This document shows, piece after piece, positions 25,490-33,614 of a stretch of DNA of 64,000 nt. Every line of letters starts with the position of its first letter. The first letter of the stretch is position 1. The notes under the pieces were generated by a model, which worked only from the letters and a program-made list of their open reading frames with translations, searched no databases and was not told where the DNA came from. Both the position numbers and the translations under genes were made by a program. Source of the stretch: Candidatus Aerophobetes bacterium Ae_b3b (lineage in GTDB: Bacteria; Aerophobota; Aerophobia; Aerophobales; AE-B3A); the NCBI GenBank assembly GCA_005223085.1, contig NJBP01000003.1, positions 7,474-71,473 of the forward strand, written 5' to 3'.

Positions 25490-26598
25490 TCTTCAAGCCT
25501 TTCATTCTTATTTGCACCTATAACCACCACACCTGCTGGTTCCCAGCAAATTCTGACTTTGGACCCTTCGGTAAAACGGTTCTCGCTGGTGTTAATCGCA
25601 TAGATATCGATCTGTTGATTACCCACCACCAGGGCTTTGTGCCTCAGTAGCGCTCCCTCGTAACTGCTTTGCAGAATTGAACCTTCAAAGCTGTTCACAG
25701 TTGAAGTGGTGCTAGCTGCGCTTTCCATGACTGAGATAGCCTCAGGCTTAACAAAAACATTGACAGGCTGACCTACTTCGAAAGTTCTGTTTCTTATAGT
25801 CGCGGTCACCTCGAAGCCTACGGTAAGTCTGACTTGGACCTGATTGTCGTCTATGGTGGTCACGGTACCCTCGAAGCGGTTTGTCAGGCCCATGAAGTCC
25901 GCTACAAACATAGAAGCCGGGCTTTCATAGATTTCTTGCGGGGTACCAATTTGTTCCACTCTACCAGCGTTTAGGACCAGAACATGGTCAGACAGTGATA
26001 GGGCCTCACTTTGGTCGTGAGTGACATAGATTGTTGTGGTTGTAAGATCTTCTTGAAAACTTCTCAGCCAGAATTTCATCTCTTCCCGGAGCTTCTTATC
26101 GAGGGCGCTAAGGGGTTCATCCAGAAGGAGGACTTTGGGGTTTGGCGCTACTGCCCGAGCCAAAGCCACCCTTTGCTGTTCGCCTCCGCTCAACTGGTGA
26201 GGGTACTTCTTTTCATATCCCAGCAAACCTACCCGATCTAACAGATCATGGACCTTAGTTTGAACGTGGCTCTCGCTCAGGTGTCTTAGCTTAAGCCCGA
26301 AGGCTACATTGTCGTAAACACTGAGGTGCGGGAATATCGCGTAGTTCTGAAATACCAACCCCAGACCCCGTTGCTCAGGTGCAAGACCTGTAATCTCCTT
26401 TCCATCCAGCAAAATTGAACCGTTGGCCGGAGTCGTTAGGCCTGCGATCATTCGCAGTATCGTGGTCTTGCCAGAACCACTTGGGCCGACCAGCGAAAAG
26501 AACTCACCGCTTTTTATGGTAACGTTGACTTGAGAAACAACCGTCAGTTTGCCATACCTCTTTGTGAGATCGACCAGTTGCAATGCTGAAGTTAACAT
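25486..26598 (-). CDS. ABC transporter ATPase, PotA type (system 1)
   Basis: A 370-residue ATPase with Walker A GPSGSGKTT near residue 38, signature LSGGEQQR, Walker B VLLLDEPLSALD and the H-loop VTHDQSEAL. Residues from about 240 form the C-terminal TOBE domain of the MalK/PotA group. It lies between the SBP gene and the permease genes. Confidence 0.93.
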   Translation of the reverse strand: MLTSALQLVDLTKRYGKLTVVSQVNVTIKSGEFFSLVGPSGSGKTTILRMIAGLTTPANGSILLDGKEITGLAPEQRGLGLVFQNYAIFPHLSVYDNVAFGLKLRHLSESHVQTKVHDLLDRVGLLGYEKKYPHQLSGGEQQRVALARAVAPNPKVLLLDEPLSALDKKLREEMKFWLRSFQEDLTTTTIYVTHDQSEALSLSDHVLVLNAGRVEQIGTPQEIYESPASMFVADFMGLTNRFEGTVTTIDDNQVQVRLTVGFEVTATIRNRTFEVGQPVNVFVKPEAISVMESAASTTSTVNSFEGSILQSSYEGALLRHKALVVGNQQIDIYAINTSENRFTEGSKVRICWEPAGVVVIGANKNERLEE

Positions 26599-26663
26599 CT
26601 ATTCCCCTATTACACCCAAATCATTCTGGATACATAACCTCGTGCTGATAGTTTTCTGAAGAG

Positions 26664-26706
26664 ACCAGGGGAGAGCGCTAGTTGATTCCCGACACCCTCC
26701 CCTGGT
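26664..26706 (-). other. Intercistronic stem-loop behind SBP gene of Pot1
   Basis: ACCAGGGGAG (26,664-26,673) pairs perfectly with CTCCCCTGGT (26,697-26,706), a 10-bp G+C-rich stem with a 23-base loop. It begins 12 bases after the SBP stop and precedes the ATPase gene. There is no T-run behind it. Confidence 0.65.
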
Positions 26707-26717
26707 AATGACCACAG

Positions 26718-27812
26718 TTAGTGCCCAGCGAAAATGGATTCTGCCATCCTCACAATCTCGTCTTCATTCTCCCTGTACCAGGTGTACTCAGGAACCCAGA
26801 TTTCCGCCACCGCTTCCGCAGTGTTCTTGACGCCCCATTTTGCCAACTTCTCCGGGACCCTTACGTATTTGTTGGTGGAGCGCAATCCTAAGCTGACTTC
26901 AGCTAATTCATACTGCCACCTTGCACTCAGGGCGCGGTTTATGAAGGCGTAGGCTAGCTTTTTCTCCAGGGCAGAGACATGCTTGGAGACAGTGAAAGTT
27001 TGGCTGAGGATTGCCCGGTAGCCTTTGGGCCACCATACTACTCCTAGCGGCAATCCTGCCTCAAGCATCGTATAAAGCTCGCCGTCCCATTGTTCACCTA
27101 TGACAACTTCGCCCTTTTCAAGGAGCATTTGCATTGTGCCCGTGAAATCAACGATCTTCATAGGCATAGAGTCCTTCATTGCCTTCTCCATGGTGGCAAC
27201 GTCGTGCGGGCCTTCGCCAAAAACCTGTGCGGCAGTCATCCACAAAGGCGGAAAGAGACCGTTCGAGGTAATATAACTGGCACGCATTCCATCAAATCTA
27301 TCCTCCCAAAAATCGGCGAACTCTGCCGGATGAGGTTCTTCGACAAGGTCCTTTCGATAAACGAAACAATGCTCACCAAACCCCCATGTTACGCCTGTCC
27401 CACTTAGCCAAGCGAAGTCCCAAATCTGATCTGCATTAGGGATGTTAGCCTTGATTTCTTCAATATCAACGAAGAAATCACCTGCGTTTGCAGCTTTACT
27501 CATCTGAAAGAGATTCCAGTTGCTTACGGCGTGCGGTGGGTTCTTTTCTCCTCCTGCTACATACTTGGGGAACCATGGCCAGCCACCGTCGTAGCTGACC
27601 TTGCAATTGAAGTCCTTTTCAAATTCCGGGATAAACTTCTCCATCCATTGTTCTTTCCAAAATCCCCCCCAATTCCCAAGGCGAAACGTTGCTCCTCCTG
27701 CATCAAAAGTTCCCCCGGTGTAGAGTATTTCCGGCTCTGCAGCTTGCCCAACGTAACTGAAACCCATTAGCAACCCTAACAACGCAACCAATAAGATACT
27801 AGATCGTTTCAT
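26718..27812 (-). CDS. Substrate-binding protein, PotD/spermidine-putrescine type (system 1)
   Basis: A 364-residue exported protein; residues 1-24 are a signal peptide ending in GQAAEP. The rest matches the extracellular family-1/PotD fold (LGNWGGFWKEQWMEKFIPEFEK, IGEQWDGELYTML). It is unusually rich in Trp. The ligand is not necessarily a polyamine; the neighbouring racemase and DUF917 protein suggest a heterocycle or amino acid derivative. Its ATG lies one base after the stop of a 22-codon upstream frame. Confidence 0.88.
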   Translation of the reverse strand: MKRSSILLVALLGLLMGFSYVGQAAEPEILYTGGTFDAGGATFRLGNWGGFWKEQWMEKFIPEFEKDFNCKVSYDGGWPWFPKYVAGGEKNPPHAVSNWNLFQMSKAANAGDFFVDIEEIKANIPNADQIWDFAWLSGTGVTWGFGEHCFVYRKDLVEEPHPAEFADFWEDRFDGMRASYITSNGLFPPLWMTAAQVFGEGPHDVATMEKAMKDSMPMKIVDFTGTMQMLLEKGEVVIGEQWDGELYTMLEAGLPLGVVWWPKGYRAILSQTFTVSKHVSALEKKLAYAFINRALSARWQYELAEVSLGLRSTNKYVRVPEKLAKWGVKNTAEAVAEIWVPEYTWYRENEDEIVRMAESIFAGH

Positions 27813-27813
27813 C

Positions 27814-27882
27814 TCAATTCTCCTCCTTTCTTAATTGGCAAAGTTTCTCGACAGTTTTCTCTATAGATATCACCTCCCACAT
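27814..27882 (-). CDS. Short leader ORF before Pot1 SBP
   Basis: A 22-codon frame (MWEVISIEKTVEKLCQLRKEEN). Its TGA is followed by one base and then the SBP ATG. Its EKTVEKL block resembles EKSVERL of the 50-residue frame upstream of the Liv SBP, with synonymous third-base differences. The start has no convincing ribosome site, and GGGAGGTGAT lies inside the frame. May be a leader peptide or part of a structured leader. Confidence 0.3.
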   Translation of the reverse strand: MWEVISIEKTVEKLCQLRKEEN

Positions 27883-28191
27883 TTTTGAATTAAGGATGAT
27901 GCATAGCCGTAGCGTAGTGCAAATCCTGGTTTGTTTATCGTCCTCGTCCATGGGATACGACGTTTTACCAATCGGTGTCTCGGTCGGAGATCACGGCCAA
28001 AACTCACGGGTTACCTATTGCAGAGAGCTTCTCTCCTCCGTTTCCCCTTAAACGAGGTTAGCTATTCCTTTGACCAAGGAATCTCCGCTCCCGAATTCAA
28101 ACATCACCCTTGTTCACATTATCTACCTTGATTCTCCTCTTGTCAAATGCTCCGAATGTCGACTAAAGAACTACCAGAATGACCTTTATCT
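27883..28191. other. Non-coding gap with promoter
   Basis: Between the leader frame and the DUF917 stop there is no gene on either strand. A promoter at 28,118-28,146 reads toward the Pot1 operon. Confidence 0.6.
28118..28146 (-). promoter_or_regulatory. Sigma-70 promoter for the Pot1-racemase operon
   Basis: On the minus strand TTGACA (28,146-28,141) and GATAAT (28,123-28,118) are 17 bp apart. It gives Pot1 and the racemase their own transcript, separate from DUF917 upstream, with a leader of about 300 bases. Confidence 0.72.
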
Positions 28192-29325
28192 TCAACCTTC
28201 TCCTCTCTTAGCGACGGTTTCGATGGGTTGGTACTCAATGTCAAAGCCAAAGTGAGGTGGTCCCAGAATATCGAGCCCTTTGGGGGAGCGGAACTGTTCT
28301 ACCGCACGTAACCCGATAACCGCTACAGAGTGTCCTTCAGCAATATGAGAGTTGGCGAAGGGCTCTCCGCTTTCGCGGTCAACTACAATTATCATGTCTG
28401 GACTGGTAACGTAAGGCTCGCCGTTAAGCCACGAGATGTGGTTTTCATTCTTAAACCAAATCTTAAATTCTTGTCCAGCAAATCGGCCGATCCCAGACAG
28501 GGTGTGGGTACCCCAATAGTATCCTTCTTTATCTTCCCACTCTTTGTTCGAAATATGCCCCTCAAACAGCAACCATCCATTCAATTGTTTTACCGTTTCT
28601 TCCACTGGGTTCCGGCCAGCCGCCCTGCTGGTGCGAATTAATCGACCAATTTCTAGACATTTGGAAAGAGTCTTAGGAATGAGCGCCCTCTTCATATCTT
28701 TACCCTTGAGCAAAAACCCTGCCTGACCTGCTAGTCCAAACGAGGCAGCAGCGAGAAATTTCCCCATTCTTTCCGCCATCTCATATCCGGTGCTTTCCGT
28801 AATAATAGCCTTGTTGCCATACTTATCTATACTAGCAATTGGCCAGAGACTGAGACCGTTGAGATAGGGAGTTGTTTGAGGAATTTCAGGAATTGCGCGT
28901 CCCGTATAATCACCGTCTACTATGGGGACCCTCAACCGAGCTGCCGCCACAACTGCACCGGGAGTGTTCGATCCACCAAGTTCAATAGGAACGATCGCTT
29001 GGATCTCCGCTTTGGTATAGCTCTCTAGCAAACGCACAGCCTCAGCCTGGATGCTCTTAACCGGCTCCTTAGTAAGACCAAGTGCCTGCATTCTCTGTTT
29101 CGCCTCCTCTGTACGTGGTGCAATGGAACCCATAAGAAAGGGACACACCGTCCAGGCATCATCCTTGACCTCTTCGTACGGGGTGAACGAGAGAGTCAAA
29201 TCTTCATCCAGTGCCGTCCGGAGCCAATCTATCCCATCTTTAGGATCACCGCCCCCTCCTGTTCCCATGAGGGTACAACCCCGCACGAAATCATGAATGT
29301 CTTGCTCGTTCTGAATCTTTACCAT
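28192..29325 (-). CDS. DUF917 family protein (S-methyl-thiohydantoin desulfurase-like)
   Basis: A 377-residue protein of the DUF917 family, recognised by the N-terminal GTGGGGDPKDG (residues 22-32), the EIQAIVPIELGGSNTP centre and the C-terminal HFGFDIEYQP segment. Characterised relatives act on thiohydantoin or lie next to hydantoinase genes. The ATG is preceded by AAAGGAGGA. Co-location with a hydantoin-racemase-like gene and a transporter suggests a heterocycle-salvage cassette; no hydantoinase is in the window, so the pathway is incomplete or different. Confidence 0.82.
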   Translation of the reverse strand: MVKIQNEQDIHDFVRGCTLMGTGGGGDPKDGIDWLRTALDEDLTLSFTPYEEVKDDAWTVCPFLMGSIAPRTEEAKQRMQALGLTKEPVKSIQAEAVRLLESYTKAEIQAIVPIELGGSNTPGAVVAAARLRVPIVDGDYTGRAIPEIPQTTPYLNGLSLWPIASIDKYGNKAIITESTGYEMAERMGKFLAAASFGLAGQAGFLLKGKDMKRALIPKTLSKCLEIGRLIRTSRAAGRNPVEETVKQLNGWLLFEGHISNKEWEDKEGYYWGTHTLSGIGRFAGQEFKIWFKNENHISWLNGEPYVTSPDMIIVVDRESGEPFANSHIAEGHSVAVIGLRAVEQFRSPKGLDILGPPHFGFDIEYQPIETVAKRGEG

Positions 29326-29407
29326 ACCATCCTCCTTTGCCCAATAGTGTCAAACGTAAATATTCAGTGAGGAACGTTCCATGTTGTTGACTGCAAAGAG
29401 CAGAGCG

Positions 29408-29487
29408 GGTAGCCGCACCCTTTAGGGTGCGTATAAACGCAGGCTAAGATTTTGCGCAGGCTGAAGCCTGCGGCTACCAGCGGCTAC
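29408..29487. repeat. REP-like palindromic pair
   Basis: Two imperfectly mirrored palindromes: CGCACCC-TTTA-GGGTGCG at 29,414-29,431 and CGCAGGCT-GA-AGCCTGCG at 29,455-29,472. They are enclosed by a 9-bp inverted repeat GGTAGCCGC (29,408-29,416) / GCGGCTACC (29,470-29,478), with GCGGCTACC repeated once more to 29,487. This is the form of a bacterial interspersed mosaic element (paired REPs). It sits between the Dpp2 operon end and DUF917. Confidence 0.7.
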
Positions 29488-29567
29488 CGAGATTGCTTCG
29501 CTGGCAATGGGATTCACTAAGTATTTACCCTTCCTCCCAGTTCAGTTGGCGCAGTCTCCGCATTGGT

Positions 29568-30587
29568 TCATTCTAGGACCACGAGCTCTTCTGCTCGAGC
29601 TGCGAGTTCCTCAGCTCGATGGCACCAAACCAGGTGCCCAGGTCCCACTTTTACTGGAGAAGGTAACTCCTGGGAACATCTGGATTCAGCTATAGAGCAT
29701 CTTGGATGGAAGGCGCACCCACCCGGCGGGTTCACTGGGCTTGGGATCTCACCTTCTTTGCTCATTTCTCGAGGTTTAACGCGTTCTTCCTCTTTGGATA
29801 CGACCGGCGTAGCTGCAATCAGGGTCTTCGTATATGGATGGACAGGATGACTAAAGAGCATTTCCATGGTGCCCAGTTCATAAATCTTTCCCAGATACAT
29901 CACCCCTGCCCTGGCAGCAATTGTCCGCACTAAGCCTAGATTATGAGTAATAAAGAGATACGATAAGGCTAATTCCTTCTTGAGTCTAAGGAAAAGATTT
30001 ATCAGTTTTGCTTGCACGGATACATCCAACGCTGATGTCGGTTCATCCAAAACCAGGAAAGAAGGATTTACAGCTAAGGCTCGAGCGATGGCAATCCTCT
30101 GTCTCTCACCCCCACTGAGCGCAGATGGATATTTGTACATATAGCGGCTTGGCATCTCTACCTGTCCCAGCAATGTATGGATTATTCTCTTTCGCTCAAC
30201 CCTTGATTTCCCTATTCCATGTATGATAAGCGGATCCTCTAAAATACTCATGACACTGCGCCGAGGATTTAATGAGGACTTGGGATCTTGAAAAACCATC
30301 TGTACCTCGCGGCGGAACCGTCCGATAGTTTGCTTGGTCAATTTTGACAAATTTTGTCCCTTGAAATAAATCATCCCACTTGTGGGGTTATAAATTTGCA
30401 CAATAGTTTTCGCCACTGTAGATTTCCCTGATCCTGACTCTCCAATTAATCCAAAGATCTCTCCTTTCTGCACGTCAAAAGAGACTTTGTCCACTGCTTT
30501 GACATGCGCCACTATCTTATGAAGGAGGCCTGAGCGAATAGGGAAATATTTCACTAGATTCTCGACCTTCAACACTGGCTCACTCAT
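29568..30587 (-). CDS. Dipeptide/oligopeptide ABC transporter ATPase, DppF type (system 2)
   Basis: A 339-residue ATPase with Walker A GESGSGKST, signature LSGGERQR, Walker B FLVLDEPTSALD, and the CAFHPRCSIAE cysteine cluster. I use ATG 30,587, which overlaps the DppD stop as ATGA and has GGAGGGGG upstream; a frame extension of 40 codons lies inside DppD and has no sense. Last gene of the Dpp2 operon. Confidence 0.93.
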   Translation of the reverse strand: MSEPVLKVENLVKYFPIRSGLLHKIVAHVKAVDKVSFDVQKGEIFGLIGESGSGKSTVAKTIVQIYNPTSGMIYFKGQNLSKLTKQTIGRFRREVQMVFQDPKSSLNPRRSVMSILEDPLIIHGIGKSRVERKRIIHTLLGQVEMPSRYMYKYPSALSGGERQRIAIARALAVNPSFLVLDEPTSALDVSVQAKLINLFLRLKKELALSYLFITHNLGLVRTIAARAGVMYLGKIYELGTMEMLFSHPVHPYTKTLIAATPVVSKEEERVKPREMSKEGEIPSPVNPPGGCAFHPRCSIAESRCSQELPSPVKVGPGHLVWCHRAEELAARAEELVVLE

Positions 30588-31585
30588 CCGCCCCCTCCGT
30601 GGTACAAGTAGCAAGCCACATGTTGCTTTGTTGAAACTTTCACCATAGGCGGTTTTTGCTGGGCACATTTTTCCATAGCCTGAGGGCATCGGGGATGGAA
30701 TCGACACCCAGAAGGAGCCTCAGTATAGTCGGAGAGGGTGCCTGGTATGCCTTCGGCTAAGGCTTCCCCTGTGAGGCGAGGTACAGAAGAAAGCAGGCCT
30801 TGAGTATACGGATGTTTGGGGTCATCGAAAATCTCAACTGTTTGTCCTTCTTCTACGACTCGCCCTGCATACATAATATAGACTCTCTCCACCGTTTCTC
30901 GAACGACCCCTAGATCATGGGTAATTAACAAAACCGCGATGCCAGCCTCCTTCACTAGACTCTTCAATAGGGAGAGAATTTGGGCCTGAATGGTGACATC
31001 TAAAGCACTACCCGGCTCATCCGCGATTAGAAACCGCGGCCTATTAACCAGCGCCATGGCGATCAGCACTCGCTGCCGCATCCCTCCGCTGAGCTCGAGA
31101 GGATATAGACTGAGGATGCGCCTGGGATCAGGCAATTGCACCGATGTCAGCGCCTCCATAGCTATCCCCCGAACCTTTGTTTTGGTAAGTGCACCATCAT
31201 CTCGAATCCAGCGATGGCCAAAGCGAATTACGTCAAATATTTGCTGGCCCACGGTGAACACGGGATTGAGTGCACTGAGAGGATCTTGGAAGATCATGGA
31301 GATCGTCTTGCCCTTCATTCTGAGGAGTTCAATAGGGGCCGCCTTTAATACATCTCGGCCAGCTAAGAGAACTTGTCCCTGAGGGAAGAGAGCAGGGGGA
31401 GATCTCAGAATTCCCATGGCCGTTTTCATGGCCACGGTTTTGCCACACCCTGTTTCCCCGACTAATCCCACATGCTCTCCCCCTCGAACATATAAGCTCA
31501 CTCCGTCTAATACCCGCGAGACGCCCTCGTAAACGCGAAACCAGACGTGCAAGTCCCGTATATCCAATATAGCTTTTTCTTCCAT
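30584..31585 (-). CDS. Dipeptide/oligopeptide ABC transporter ATPase, DppD type (system 2)
   Basis: A 333-residue ATPase: Walker A GETGCGKT (with Thr instead of Ser), signature LSGGMRQR, Walker B FLIADEPGSALD, terminal CRFHPRCPQA cysteines. It starts 3 bp after the DppC gene ends. The sequence is clearly diverged from the DppD of system 1, so the two systems are not a recent duplication. Confidence 0.93.
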   Translation of the reverse strand: MEEKAILDIRDLHVWFRVYEGVSRVLDGVSLYVRGGEHVGLVGETGCGKTVAMKTAMGILRSPPALFPQGQVLLAGRDVLKAAPIELLRMKGKTISMIFQDPLSALNPVFTVGQQIFDVIRFGHRWIRDDGALTKTKVRGIAMEALTSVQLPDPRRILSLYPLELSGGMRQRVLIAMALVNRPRFLIADEPGSALDVTIQAQILSLLKSLVKEAGIAVLLITHDLGVVRETVERVYIMYAGRVVEEGQTVEIFDDPKHPYTQGLLSSVPRLTGEALAEGIPGTLSDYTEAPSGCRFHPRCPQAMEKCAQQKPPMVKVSTKQHVACYLYHGGGG

Positions 31586-31588
31586 CTG

Positions 31589-32506
31589 TTAGACCCCTTC
31601 TTCCACAGCCAGGACATCGCGCAATCCATCACCCAACAGATTGAATCCCAAGATAATAAAGAAAATTGCCAAGCTAGGGAAGACCGTCATCCACCATCTC
31701 TCCGGTAGATACTTGGCACCAAAAGAAATCATCGTTCCTAGATCTTCTGCGGGAGGCTGAGCACCTAAGCCTAAGAAGCTCAATCCTGCCCCGACCAGGA
31801 TAACAAAGCCGGCATCCAGGGTAATCTTCACTATGACCGGTGAGGCACAATTAGGAAGAATATCTTTGAAGATTATTCTTAAAGGGCTAGCTCCCAATAC
31901 CTTGCTGGCTTGGACAAATTCCTCTGTTTTGATGGAGCGGGTGATACCGTTCACCAGGCGACAGTGCCATGTCCACCAAATGGAGGCCACTGCCAGCATG
32001 GCTTTATCGATGCTGGGAGTGAAAGCGGCACAGATTGCCAAGGCCATCACCAGGGCAGGCAGAGATAAGAAAACGTCAGTCACCCTCATTATTACTGTTT
32101 CAGTCTTTCCACCCATATATCCTGAAATAAGACCAAGGAAAACCCCGACTGGCACGCTGATGCCTAATACCACCGCAGTAAGCATAAGGGAAATCCGAGA
32201 ACCAAAGATTATGCGAGTGAAAACATCACAGCCTAGTGCATCTGTTCCCAACCAATGTGATTTGCTTGGTGCTTGAAAGGCGTTTTGAAAATCAGTAAAT
32301 GCTCCAGCATGTTTGGGGTAGGGGGTGACATAGGGAGCAAAAATAGCCAAGAGCACGCATAAGAGCACCATAACCCCACCGACAAGAGAGATCGGATTGC
32401 GTCTGAACTTATACCATCCTCTTCCCAAACGATCCTTGATGATCATCCATCGCGTCTCATTCAATCCCGTGGTTACCTGATGGTGGGATGCTCGAGTAGA
32501 CATCAC
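31589..32506 (-). CDS. Dipeptide ABC transporter permease, DppC type (system 2)
   Basis: A 305-residue permease with an N-terminal cytoplasmic tail, LGTDALGCDVFTRI signature, coupling loop ASKVLGASPLRIIFKDILPN and GLSFLGLGAQPP. Six membrane segments are predicted from the hydrophobic pattern. It is 14 bp behind DppB. Confidence 0.93.
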   Translation of the reverse strand: MMSTRASHHQVTTGLNETRWMIIKDRLGRGWYKFRRNPISLVGGVMVLLCVLLAIFAPYVTPYPKHAGAFTDFQNAFQAPSKSHWLGTDALGCDVFTRIIFGSRISLMLTAVVLGISVPVGVFLGLISGYMGGKTETVIMRVTDVFLSLPALVMALAICAAFTPSIDKAMLAVASIWWTWHCRLVNGITRSIKTEEFVQASKVLGASPLRIIFKDILPNCASPVIVKITLDAGFVILVGAGLSFLGLGAQPPAEDLGTMISFGAKYLPERWWMTVFPSLAIFFIILGFNLLGDGLRDVLAVEEGV

Positions 32507-32520
32507 AACCTCCTTTTGGT

Positions 32521-33549
32521 TTACTCTCCCTCCTCATGTTTAATGCGGACTCGAGGGTCCACATACCCAGCCAGGATATCAACGATTAGATTTACAATGA
32601 CAAAAGCGAGACCAATGATAAGAACAACCCCCATAACGGCGTTGAAATCCTTTCTCAGGATGGCACGGATGCCATATTTGGCTAGTCCAGGCCATGCGAA
32701 AACCGTTTCTACAAGAAAAGCGTTGCTCAGTTCTGAGGCAAAGGTCAGCCCTAAGATGGTAAGAGGAGCAATGGAAGCAGGCTTCAACATATACTTGAAA
32801 GCTATAACTCGATTAGGTATTCCAAATCCGCGAGATGCCTCTATGTAATCTTGGTTAGCAACGTCGCTCATGCTTGCCCTTGTCAGTCGGGCAATTTGTC
32901 CTATGCCTGTCATGGCAATGGCAAAAGAAGGGAGAATGATGTGTTTTAACGCATCCCCCAACGCACTAAAGTCTCCCTCTATCAAACTATCAAGCAACAG
33001 GAGTCCTGTTCGAAGAGGAGGAGCAGGCGTCATCAAACTTAGTCGTCCTGTGGTAGGCAGAATGCCTAGAAGGTAAGAAAAGGTAAGCTGGAGAAAGAGT
33101 CCCACGACAAATGGGGGAACGGCAACACCGATGAATGCCATAACCCGCACCAAATTGTCCACCCAACTATCCTTGTAGCGCGCTGCCAGTACTCCCAGGG
33201 GTACTCCCAGCACCAATACCCAGACTATAGCCACGAGAACTAGCTCGACCGTGGCCGGCAGATAATGAGCAATGTCCAGCGCTACGTTCCTGCGGGTTTG
33301 AAATGAGAGGCCAAAATCGCCGTGAAATATCCCGGTAATGTACGTCCAGTATTGGAGGGGCAGGGGTTTGTCCATCCCCATTACGTGTCGGAGATGTTCA
33401 ACCTGCTCCTGTAAAGCAAAAGGCCCTAGGGCTAGCCGCGCTGGATCACCTGGGAGCATGCGGGCGATAATGAATATCAGTATAGAAAGTCCGAACAAAA
33501 CCAAAATCGAGTAGAGCCACCGGCGTAATACAAAGTAAGAAAACCGCAT
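32521..33549 (-). CDS. Dipeptide ABC transporter permease, DppB type (system 2)
   Basis: A 342-residue permease with the DppB features ARMLPGDPARLALG near residue 28, coupling loop ASRGFGIPNRVIAFKYMLKPA and VETVFAWPGLAKYG. It is somewhat longer than system-1 DppB in the central periplasmic loop (about residues 180-205). Confidence 0.93.
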   Translation of the reverse strand: MRFSYFVLRRWLYSILVLFGLSILIFIIARMLPGDPARLALGPFALQEQVEHLRHVMGMDKPLPLQYWTYITGIFHGDFGLSFQTRRNVALDIAHYLPATVELVLVAIVWVLVLGVPLGVLAARYKDSWVDNLVRVMAFIGVAVPPFVVGLFLQLTFSYLLGILPTTGRLSLMTPAPPLRTGLLLLDSLIEGDFSALGDALKHIILPSFAIAMTGIGQIARLTRASMSDVANQDYIEASRGFGIPNRVIAFKYMLKPASIAPLTILGLTFASELSNAFLVETVFAWPGLAKYGIRAILRKDFNAVMGVVLIIGLAFVIVNLIVDILAGYVDPRVRIKHEEGE

Positions 33550-33566
33550 GCTGTTCCTTTCTAGGA

Positions 33567-33597
33567 AAAGGGAGGGAAGTTTGACTCCCCTCCCTTT
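33567..33597 (-). other. Intercistronic stem-loop behind SBP gene of Dpp2
   Basis: AAAGGGAGGG (33,567-33,576) pairs perfectly with CCCTCCCTTT (33,588-33,597), a 10-bp stem and 11-base loop, between the SBP stop and the DppB start. Confidence 0.65.
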
Positions 33598-33614
33598 GAG
33601 CCTCTGTGCCTAGG

